A stretch of DNA of 14,106 bases from Kiritimatiellia bacterium (GTDB taxonomy: Bacteria > Verrucomicrobiota > Kiritimatiellia > SLAD01), in the NCBI GenBank assembly GCA_007127595.1, contig SKZA01000345.1, positions 1 through 14,106 of the forward strand, written 5' to 3'. The notes below the pieces were generated by a model. The model saw nothing but the letters and a program-made list of their open reading frames with translations. It was not told the DNA's origin and did not search any database. The translations under genes were made by a program, and so were the position numbers. Numbering within the stretch: the stretch's first letter is position 1; each line of letters starts with the position of its first letter. Shown here piece by piece: positions 1 through 5,375 of this stretch.

Positions 1-474
1 ACGCGTGACGCACTGTCCATCGTCGACACGGCCGTCATCGCGGAGCGGCCCTCGTTCGTAATCCTTTTCTTCGGCGCCAGTGACAGCGTGTTGCCCGACC
101 AGTTTCAGCATGTGCCGCTGGAGGAATACCGCGAGAATCTGGAGGAACTGGCGAGCCGCATCGCAGGCGCGGGCGCGTGGTTGGTCATGGTTACGCCTCC
201 GCCGTTGGACGAGCGCAAGACGCGCAGCCGCAAGATGGAACATACGGAACAGTACGCACTAGCCTGTTATGAGGCGGCGCTTGAAATGAACGTGCCGGTT
301 ATCGACTTGTTTCATCTGATTCAATTGCATCCCGAATGGGAGCGACGGCTCATGCTGGACGGCATTCACTTGTCCGCGCGCGGCATGGACATCCTGTACG
401 AGGCCATCGTGGCGGAGCTCGAGAAGCATATACCGCTATCCTCGCTACCACGATTGGGGATTGAGGGGATTTGA
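1..474 (+). CDS. SGNH/GDSL esterase, isoamyl-acetate-esterase-like, 5' truncated by window edge
   Basis: The reading frame is open from base 1, so the start and the catalytic Ser block (GDS) lie outside the window; 157 codons are visible. The visible part resembles IAH1-type SGNH esterases: a block III region at codons 23-29 (FFGASDS), followed by a VPLEEYRENL stretch typical of this subfamily, and a block V DGIHLS motif near the C-terminus that supplies the catalytic Asp and His. The family hydrolyses short-chain or acetyl esters. One oddity is that the usual Asn of block III (GxND) is Ser here (codon 27, AGT), which removes an oxyanion-hole residue. The gene abuts xthA and they may be co-transcribed. 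A GDSL-type carbohydrate esterase is an equally possible substrate class. The family call is fairly sure; the substrate is unknown. Confidence 0.8.
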   Translation, partial: TRDALSIVDTAVIAERPSFVILFFGASDSVLPDQFQHVPLEEYRENLEELASRIAGAGAWLVMVTPPPLDERKTRSRKMEHTEQYALACYEAALEMNVPVIDLFHLIQLHPEWERRLMLDGIHLSARGMDILYEAIVAELEKHIPLSSLPRLGIEGI

Positions 475-491
475 CGCACGTCAACGGCACC

Positions 492-1268
492 ATGCGCATC
501 GCCACGTTTAATGTGAATTCCATTCGCTCTCGGCTGGACATCGTCCGGGATTGGATTCGGGAACATGACCCGTTCATCTTGGCCCTTCAGGAAACCAAGG
601 TGACGGACGAGCTGTTTCCGGCCGACTCCCTCGAGGAGCTTGGCTATCACGTCTATTTCCGTGGCCAGAAAGCCTACAACGGGGTGGCGCTCTTGAGTCG
701 TGTCCCCGCGCGACGCGTGCGGTATGGCTTCGACGACGGCGGGCCGCCGGACGAGTCCCGTCTGTTATGCGCGGATTTCCGCGGGTTTACAGTGGTGAAC
801 ACCTACGTGCCCCAAGGAAGGAACATCGAGCACCCGATGTACGCCTACAAGGTGGAATGGTTCCATCGACTGCGCGCATGGTTCGACCGTCAGTTCGGCA
901 AACGCCGTCCCATCCTGTGGTTGGGCGACATGAATGTGGCGCATGAACCGATTGATGTGCACAACCCGGACGAACGCGAGAAACATGTGTGTTATCACAA
1001 GGACGCGCGCGCCGCGTTTGCCCATTGCCGCGACCGAGGCTTCGTGGACACGTTCCGCATGCATCATCCGGAGCCGGGGCACTACACCTTCTTTGATTAC
1101 CGGAATCCGACGTACATACACGAAGGTAAAGGTTGGCGATTGGATTACATTTTGGCGACGCCCGCGCTGGCGCGCACCTGCAAAGCGTCGCGCATCGATA
1201 TCACGCCGCGCCTCAAACCGCGCCCGTCGGACCATGCGGTGGTCATGGCGGAGTTCGAGACGGCGTAG
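492..1268 (+). CDS. xthA: Exodeoxyribonuclease III (AP endonuclease)
   Basis: A 258-aa protein of the exonuclease III/EEP superfamily, close in length to E. coli Xth (268 aa). It should cut 5' of abasic sites and act as a 3'-5' exonuclease and 3'-phosphatase in base excision repair in the cytoplasm. Visible active-site positions match the family: N7 (ATFNVNS), E34 (LQETKV), Y105 (NTYVPQG), D146 and N148 (WLGDMNVA), D218 (LDYIL) and the C-terminal D247-H248 pair (PSDHAV). The ATG at 492 is chosen because families start with M-[KR]-I-A-T at this point. A TTG at 471 would add seven residues with no family counterpart, although the only purine-rich stretch (GAGGGG, 463-468) lies just before that TTG. 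The upstream esterase ends at 474. The gene converges on the kinase across a REP pair. Confidence 0.96.
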   Translation: MRIATFNVNSIRSRLDIVRDWIREHDPFILALQETKVTDELFPADSLEELGYHVYFRGQKAYNGVALLSRVPARRVRYGFDDGGPPDESRLLCADFRGFTVVNTYVPQGRNIEHPMYAYKVEWFHRLRAWFDRQFGKRRPILWLGDMNVAHEPIDVHNPDEREKHVCYHKDARAAFAHCRDRGFVDTFRMHHPEPGHYTFFDYRNPTYIHEGKGWRLDYILATPALARTCKASRIDITPRLKPRPSDHAVVMAEFETA

Positions 1269-1326
1269 AATCGATCCGGCTTTTCGCAAGAAACATGCCG
1301 CACGTCGTGCCGCACAGGCGATCAAG

Positions 1327-1410
1327 AGCGCCCTGCTGGAGCAGGGCGCTACATAAGAGACCTACAGGATCGCTACGTCGATCTTGTAGCTCCCTGCTCC
1401 AGCAGGGAGC
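1327..1410. repeat. Inverted pair of REP-like palindromes (BIME-like) in convergent intergenic gap
   Basis: Two copies of a 26-nt palindromic unit lie at 1328-1353 (minus orientation) and 1385-1410 (plus orientation), facing away from each other. Read from the unpaired end, each begins TGTAGC and then folds into a hairpin of 10-11 bp around CCCTGCTCCAGCAGGG. The copies differ at two bases, and these two are paired with each other in the stem (G-C in one, T-A in the other). Between them a third hairpin (stem 1362-1372 with 1379-1389, one G-T wobble, 6-nt loop) joins the two heads. The GTAG head plus hairpin is the layout described for REP sequences mobilised by RAYT (REP-associated tyrosine) transposases; none is encoded here. 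No T-run follows, so a terminator role is possible but unproven. Confidence 0.8.
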
Positions 1411-1432
1411 AAGGTGACCGTGAAAGGTTTTG

Positions 1433-3082
1433 CTAATCCCCCGACACGCGCGATTGGCGAGCATTGTGGATCAGCTGGTAGCTTTGCCGTATCCGTTCGC
1501 CGACGCGCACCTGCGCCGGCGCCTCGCCGCGTACGGATTCAAGCAGTTCGATTGCCCGGCGACAATCCGGCTCCACGCGGGCCAACACTTGCTGATCGCG
1601 CGACTCCAAGAACTCCTGGAACGTCCGGTCCGCCCGGCGCAGCAAGCGCATGGCCTCGACATAGTCCGGATGGTCCCATGCCTCGTGTTCCGACGCCTCT
1701 TCCGGCTCATCAACCGGTTCGAGGGGCTCGGGCTCGGGGCGTGGCGCAGGACGTGGCGCCGGACGTGGGGCAGGACGCGGTGCGGTTGTCGCCGGTCGTT
1801 CCGGTTCGGGGCGCGGCGCAGCGGGCCGAATAGAGGCCGGCGTCTCCTCCACCACACGTTCTCGCGCTTCCGCCACGACCGGTTCTGCCGGTTCCGCGGC
1901 GGACGGGGGACGTCCTACATACCAGAATGTTCCGCCATAGGCTGCGCCCACCAGCAACGCCAACAGGAGCGTCATTTGCAAGGTCGCAGGCCATTCCACC
2001 TTCTTCGGCGCACGCTCGGCGTAGGAGGCGGACACGGGACGTTTCAGTTTGGGTTTGATGGTGGGCGTACCCGTCGGCGTCTTCTTCCTGATTTTCACCC
2101 CGGGCTTCAGCGCGCCGGATGCGGCCGGAGCCGATGGCGTCGACGGCTTCAAGGTCTTGGGCTTCATCGCCTGAACGGCACGGGCCGTGATCGCCTCGCG
2201 CTCTTCGGAGCGCGAAACGGTACTCTGTCCCGATGGCGGCAGGTCGCCCCGCGGTAAACGCCCCGCGCGGACTTCCTCAATATCCTTGAGCACTTCCTTC
2301 CAGTCCCGGTATCGCGCGTTCCGGTCCTTGATCATCAACTTTTCAATCAACAACGCCGTCTCATTGGAAACCGACGGGTTCAGGGTCTGGGGATCGGCAA
2401 TGTAATCGCCGATCTGACGTTCCAAGGCGTCGTCCCCTTCGGAATCCGCAAACGGGATGAGCCCGGTCACCATGTGATACAGCGTGGCGCCCAATGCATA
2501 AATGTCGGTCCGGCAATCCAGGTCGTCCGCACCGCGCGCCTGTTCGGGCGAGGTATAATTGGGCGTGCCCACAATGTAGTCGGAGTCCACGTTATGGGCC
2601 ATGTGACCTATGATCCGCGCCACGCCGAGATCGGTCACACGGATCATGCCGTCCTGATCGATGAGCACGTTGTCCGGCTTGATGTCGCAATGGATGACCT
2701 GATCCTTCTCCCAAATGGCGCCGAGCACAGTGGCGACGCCGTAGGCGATCATCAGGGCCTGCTTTTCGGGCAGGTCGCCTTTCCGTTTCAATAGATCGCC
2801 AACGGAAAATCCGGCGACATACTCCATCGCGTAAAAGACGGTTCCTTCCGCTTCACCGGCGTCATAGATCTGACAGAGACCGGGGTGGCGCAGCCGGGCG
2901 GCGGACTGGGCTTCGCGGCGAAAGCGTTCGATGTCGGCTTCGCTCTTGATGAGGCCGGTATTGAGTACTTTAAGGGCAACCAACCGGTCCAGCGAAGTCT
3001 GCTTCGCCTTCCATACCGTCGCCATCCCCCCCTCGGCGATTTTGCCCAGAACCTCGAATCCGGATATTGTGGGTTCCTGCAT
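1433..3082 (-). CDS. Membrane-anchored bacterial Ser/Thr protein kinase (PknB/Hanks type)
   Basis: A 549-aa protein. The N-terminal kinase domain (about 8-270) has the glycine loop GKIAEGGMATVWKAK (13-27), VALK with the ATP-binding Lys38, a probable helix-C Glu57, the catalytic loop HCDIKPDN (131-138, D133 and N138), the metal-binding D151 in DLG, and SPE (179-181 region) in place of APE. A basic Pro/Ser/Thr linker follows (about 280-365), then one membrane span (about 367-388) and an extracytoplasmic part: a Pro/Ala/Arg/Glu segment with PAPR repeats (about 395-465) and a helical C-terminus. It should phosphorylate Ser/Thr of cytoplasmic partners in response to something sensed outside; the partner is unknown. 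Cys replaces Arg in the HRD motif, so it is a non-RD kinase. The start is supported by AGGAG (plus-strand 3089-3093) six bases upstream. It is divergent from the lipoprotein gene. Confidence 0.94.
   Translation of the reverse strand: MQEPTISGFEVLGKIAEGGMATVWKAKQTSLDRLVALKVLNTGLIKSEADIERFRREAQSAARLRHPGLCQIYDAGEAEGTVFYAMEYVAGFSVGDLLKRKGDLPEKQALMIAYGVATVLGAIWEKDQVIHCDIKPDNVLIDQDGMIRVTDLGVARIIGHMAHNVDSDYIVGTPNYTSPEQARGADDLDCRTDIYALGATLYHMVTGLIPFADSEGDDALERQIGDYIADPQTLNPSVSNETALLIEKLMIKDRNARYRDWKEVLKDIEEVRAGRLPRGDLPPSGQSTVSRSEEREAITARAVQAMKPKTLKPSTPSAPAASGALKPGVKIRKKTPTGTPTIKPKLKRPVSASYAERAPKKVEWPATLQMTLLLALLVGAAYGGTFWYVGRPPSAAEPAEPVVAEARERVVEETPASIRPAAPRPEPERPATTAPRPAPRPAPRPAPRPEPEPLEPVDEPEEASEHEAWDHPDYVEAMRLLRRADRTFQEFLESRDQQVLARVEPDCRRAIELLESVRGEAPAQVRVGERIRQSYQLIHNARQSRVSGD
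1737..1784 (-). repeat. 12-nt tandem repeat encoding PAPR units in the kinase linker
   Basis: Four imperfect 12-nt units (on the plus strand GGACGTGGCGCC-like) lie head to tail and encode the R-P-A-P series at about residues 436-448 of the kinase. The units differ mainly at third codon positions, so the peptide repeat is conserved better than the DNA. It probably forms an extended, stiff stalk outside the membrane, and copy number could vary between strains by slippage. Confidence 0.75.
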
Positions 3083-3204
3083 GAGGCGCTCCTGTCTCGA
3101 TCACAGAGTACTTTCGCACGGCTCCGCCGAGCGGGTCAAATGGAAAGCGGGCCGGCATCACCAGATCACTTGTCTTTCCCGAACACCCGTGGCACTCTCG
3201 CGCC
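3083..3204. promoter_or_regulatory. Divergent intergenic region between kinase and lipoprotein genes
   Basis: This 122-bp gap separates two divergently transcribed genes, so promoters for both must lie here or further inside the genes. I see a TTGACC on the minus strand, but no well-spaced -10 partner. There is no clear Shine-Dalgarno before the lipoprotein start. No operator-like dyad stands out. Confidence 0.4.
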
Positions 3205-4179
3205 ATGTTCAAACATGCATGTGTTTTGTTTCTACTCGCCCTGATGCTCCTCCCGTCTGGTTGCGCGAGTCGGCGCCCGGCCGAGATTCAGCCGCTTTCA
3301 CCGCGCGAACTGGAACAATTCTTCTCGCGCGCTCAGGATGAACGCCGTTTCTGGCTCACCAAATACGAGTCCGATCAAGGCCCGGTCTTTGCGGGCGCCC
3401 ACCGCCTGCACACGGGGAAGTTTGCTTATGTGCCTTTTGAAGCACGGCGTCAAAAGCCGGTGCCGATGATCAGCATCCGCTTTCGGTCACCCGAAGAATA
3501 CATGGCGCTTATCGACGCAAGCGCGCGCGCCAACTGGATCGAGTTCGGCTTGGCCCGTGAAATCGGCCTGATCCCGATCGGGCCGCCGTCCTATCGCCAT
3601 TTCGCCATGCATGCGGACGACCCCATCCCCGGCTACTTGAGCGTGGCCTCGCGCGTGGTGATCGATCAACTCCACGTGGAAACCGCACTTATGTACGTCA
3701 AGGCGGCGCATGGGCCCATGAAATATCTGACGCGCGACGACCGGGATATGCGCGCCCCCATTGTCCTGGGCAGCGAATTCATCCGTGCGTTCCATTATGT
3801 GCAAATCGACTACCCGAACCAACACGTGCTGTTTTCGACGACCACGCCTTATCGACCCCATACGGATCGCCTGATCGCCTCCGTACCCATGCGCGATATT
3901 TACGGAGCCATCGCGGTCGAAGGGTTTATCGACGACATGCCGGCGGCGTTCCTGCTGGACACGATCGGCGACTATGCCGTGGCGGGGACGTTCAGTACAG
4001 CTCCGGACGTCCGCCAGATCATGATCGGCGACCTGGTCCTGCGGAACACACCCTATTCGGATCTCGAAATGCTAGGGTTGGGCATGCCCGACGTGCCCCG
4101 ACTGGGCCGCCAGGTCTTGAGCCGGTACATCGTCACATTTGACGGACGCAACCGGCAGGTACACTTCGAGCGGCCCTGA
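3205..4179 (+). CDS. Lipoprotein with two retropepsin-like (aspartyl-protease-fold) domains, motifs degenerate
   Basis: A 324-aa protein with a lipoprotein signal (hydrophobic 6-17, then LPSGC with candidate lipidated Cys20). The mature part looks like two copies of a retropepsin-type fold. Copy 1 has ALIDASARANWI (101-112), placed like the family's LIDTGAS strand, and ends with VLGSEFIRAFHYVQIDYPN (187-205), which resembles the hallmark ILGxDFLrrf...DY segment. Copy 2 has FLLDTIGDYAVA (249-260) and ends with LGRQVLSRYIVTFDGRNR (300-317). In both, the D-[ST]-G triad is altered: D104-A-S in one and D252-T-I-G in the other. It could be a pepsin-like two-lobed protease, or a binding protein that kept the fold and lost catalysis. 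The substrate is unknown. The start is the only in-frame ATG before the signal peptide; no clear ribosome binding site. Confidence 0.7.
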   Translation: MFKHACVLFLLALMLLPSGCASRRPAEIQPLSPRELEQFFSRAQDERRFWLTKYESDQGPVFAGAHRLHTGKFAYVPFEARRQKPVPMISIRFRSPEEYMALIDASARANWIEFGLAREIGLIPIGPPSYRHFAMHADDPIPGYLSVASRVVIDQLHVETALMYVKAAHGPMKYLTRDDRDMRAPIVLGSEFIRAFHYVQIDYPNQHVLFSTTTPYRPHTDRLIASVPMRDIYGAIAVEGFIDDMPAAFLLDTIGDYAVAGTFSTAPDVRQIMIGDLVLRNTPYSDLEMLGLGMPDVPRLGRQVLSRYIVTFDGRNRQVHFERP

Positions 4180-4195
4180 CCCTTTTCAGAGGAAA

Positions 4196-4231
4196 CGCAA
4201 AGACCGCGAAGCTCGCAAAGGCCGCAAAGTT
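4196..4231. repeat. Four tandem 9-nt repeats (CGCAAAGNN)
   Basis: Four 9-nt units run without gaps from 4196: CGCAAAGAC, CGCGAAGCT, CGCAAAGGC, CGCAAAGTT. The first seven bases are constant apart from one A-to-G change, and the last two vary. The array begins 16 bp after the stop of the lipoprotein gene, outside any gene. The function is unknown. Confidence 0.8.
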
Positions 4232-4277
4232 CTTTTGGGGTAGATCAAGAATGGGACGACACGGCGTGCGCGCCGGA

Positions 4278-4293
4278 GGATGCGCAAGCATCC
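4278..4293. other. Small hairpin with GCAA tetraloop downstream of the 4309-4854 gene
   Basis: GGATGC and GCATCC form a perfect 6-bp stem around GCAA, a stable GNRA-type loop if transcribed on the plus strand. It lies 15 bp beyond the stop of the leftward gene and about 100 bp after the rightward lipoprotein gene. There is no T-run on either side, so it is not a classical terminator; it could protect a transcript end. Confidence 0.4.
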
Positions 4294-4308
4294 ATGGAGA
4301 GCACCCTC

Positions 4309-4854
4309 CTACTCTCCTCCGTATTTCACCTCAAGCTCCTGCTTTATACCCTCCAACCATGAGACCCGCTCATCACTGCGTGCCTGTACCCATTCTACCT
4401 CTGTATCCGGCATTCCATCAGGAAAACTATTTAGCATATTCTCACGGACTCGATGCACCCGCGCTATACGACGATCAACGATTTCAATTGCGCCCTCATA
4501 ATTGTGCTCCCCCATCTTCATGTACCAATACCTCGCACCACCTCGGTCCTCTGCCCGCTCAGAATAAACGGCGAGCTGCTCCATGAGCTTGAGGTTGCCA
4601 GGATAAATAGAAAGGGCGGCCCTAAGGACATCCATAGCGGCCTGGATATTCTGCAGCCGCTCCTCTTCAGTGGACAACACCTCATCAATCTTAGCCTCCT
4701 CACGTGCCATTCTAATGTACCCGCGAACATCCCGATCCTCATATTCCTGCGACGGCTCGTGAAAATTCTCGCCAGCGTTCGCCGCGGCGGTTATCTCATA
4801 CGGCAGACAAATACTTCCCATGCAACACACAAACGCCATCATGTATCTATTCAT
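4309..4854 (-). CDS. Small exported helical protein of unknown function (TPR-like)
   Basis: I do not recognise this 181-aa protein. It begins with a hydrophobic signal sequence (about 4-27, possible cleavage after A25 or A27), so it is probably periplasmic. The rest is charged and looks helical. About residues 67-115 (NIQAAMDVLRAALSIYPGN, then LMEQLAVYSERAEDRGGARYWYMK) have the alternating pattern and the 'L.iyPgN..l...La' turn of tetratricopeptide repeats, which mediate protein binding. The start at 4854 is chosen over an in-frame ATG ten codons upstream because AGAGGA stands about 6-8 bases before it and the signal peptide then begins properly (MNRYMM). It stands alone, flanked by repeats on both sides, and its wording looks somewhat less GC-rich than the neighbours, which would fit an accessory gene. 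Function is not assigned. Confidence 0.7.
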   Translation of the reverse strand: MNRYMMAFVCCMGSICLPYEITAAANAGENFHEPSQEYEDRDVRGYIRMAREEAKIDEVLSTEEERLQNIQAAMDVLRAALSIYPGNLKLMEQLAVYSERAEDRGGARYWYMKMGEHNYEGAIEIVDRRIARVHRVRENMLNSFPDGMPDTEVEWVQARSDERVSWLEGIKQELEVKYGGE

Positions 4855-5006
4855 TGCAAAGTCCTCTGCTCGTGGTTCATTCAAGCCATTGGGAACAGAA
4901 TGCTAGACCATGTTATCCTCTTAAGCCCCCAACCCGCCACCGGAAATAGCCTCGAAACCCAAAACCGTCACATTCGTCAACGCAAGTGATGCTCCAGGCA
5001 CCCCCC
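4855..5006. other. Non-coding stretch, nothing recognised
   Basis: These 152 bp upstream of the leftward small gene should hold its promoter, but I see no convincing -35/-10 pair. No ORF, RNA gene or repeat is evident before the inverted repeat that begins at 5007. Confidence 0.5.
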
Positions 5007-5067
5007 CTGCAGCCTGTCTTGGCAAGCGCGTCGTGCTGAATACGGACAGGGTGCAGGCGGGACGCCT
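5007..5067. repeat. Imperfect inverted repeats forming two adjacent hairpins
   Basis: CTGCAGCCTGTC (5007-5018) pairs with GACAGGGTGCAG (5045-5056) at 11 of 12 positions around a 26-nt loop. Immediately after, AGGCG (5055-5059) pairs with CGCCT (5063-5067) around GGA. The two stems share a base or two, so they would be alternatives or stacked. It may be another intergenic repeat family; only one copy is present in this window. Confidence 0.5.
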
Positions 5068-5075
5068 ATGCCACT

Positions 5076-5085
5076 CTTTAATGTG
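5076..5085 (+). repeat. Left copy of 10-bp direct repeat (putative target-site duplication)
   Basis: CTTTAATGTG directly abuts the left inverted terminus at 5086 and is identical to 5286-5295 on the far side of the element. Confidence 0.75.
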
Positions 5086-5156
5086 CCTCTTCGCTGTTTG
5101 GTGTGGGGAAGCCGGGGCACGCCCCCCCAGTCTCCTTGGGATTTTTCGCTTATGGA

Positions 5157-5174
5157 CCTACCCGTAGGCTTTTT
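5157..5174 (+). terminator. Weak terminator-like stem with T-run inside the MITE-like element
   Basis: CCTAC and GTAGG form a 5-bp stem around CC, followed by C and five Ts. The stem is short and the tract is brief, so termination would be weak at best. It would act on rightward transcripts entering potA. Confidence 0.3.
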
Positions 5175-5175
5175 C

Positions 5176-5242
5176 GTAGGGGCCGCGCTTGCGCGGACCG
5201 CGTATGTGGGTAGCGCCCGGTCTTCGCAAGCGAAGCCCCTAC
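5176..5242. repeat. Inverted pair of GTAG-headed REP-like hairpins inside the MITE-like element
   Basis: Unit A (5176-5199, plus) and unit B (5219-5242, minus) are 24-nt copies pointing at each other. Both start GTAGGGGC, have a central hairpin with a TT loop, and end ACC. They agree at 20 of 24 positions. The four differences form two base pairs of the stem (C-G and G-C in A, T-A and T-A in B), so pairing is kept. The layout recalls the GTAGGAGC-type REPs of pseudomonads. It is a different family from the pair at 1327-1410, but has the same GTAG head. Confidence 0.75.
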
Positions 5243-5285
5243 GGCAACACGCCCGATGTGTCACCCACACAAAACAGCGAGGAGG

Positions 5286-5295
5286 CTTTAATGTG
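5286..5295 (+). repeat. Right copy of 10-bp direct repeat (putative target-site duplication)
   Basis: CTTTAATGTG, identical to 5076-5085, begins at the base after the right inverted terminus. Confidence 0.75.
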
Positions 5296-5375
5296 GGCCG
5301 CCCCGTTCTGCTTGATCGTGGGGTCCGGATGATTTACAAGGAACCCACATTTTCACACTTGGCCCGGGAGAACAG

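Larger units (their letters stand above)
5086..5285. mobile_element. 200-bp MITE-like element with 22-bp inverted termini and 10-bp flanking duplication
   Basis: The left end (5086-5107) begins CCTCTTCGCTGTTT and the reverse complement of the right end (5264-5285) begins CCTCCTCGCTGTTT. The two ends match at 20 of 22 positions. A perfect 10-bp direct repeat, CTTTAATGTG, abuts both outer ends exactly. This is the structure left by a cut-and-paste transposition with a 10-bp staggered cut. There is no transposase ORF inside, so the element is non-autonomous. The interior holds two REP-like hairpins (5176-5199 and 5219-5242) and a small stem followed by five Ts. It sits 90 bp upstream of potA and could influence that operon. 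Some IS4-family elements make duplications of about this length; naming a helper transposase would be guesswork. Confidence 0.75.

Noticed and set aside
471..491. TTG start for xthA at 471
   Set aside because: It would add seven residues absent from the family; the ATG at 492 gives the standard N-terminus, although the only purine-rich stretch is before 471.
1737..1784. Repeat as a CRISPR or intergenic tandem array
   Set aside because: It lies inside the kinase frame and encodes PAPR peptide units.
1430..2257. 275-codon frame antisense to the kinase tail
   Set aside because: It is an Arg/Gly/Leu-rich translation of the opposite strand of the kinase linker; the kinase frame has clear motifs.
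4196..4231. 9-nt repeats as replication iterons or a CRISPR
   Set aside because: There is no Rep, DnaA-box cluster or AT-rich region, and the units are far too short and spacer-free for CRISPR.
5312..5338. Possible potA promoter (TTGATC with a later TTTACA-like box)
   Set aside because: Spacing is only about 15 bp and the second box is poor, so I do not list it as a promoter.
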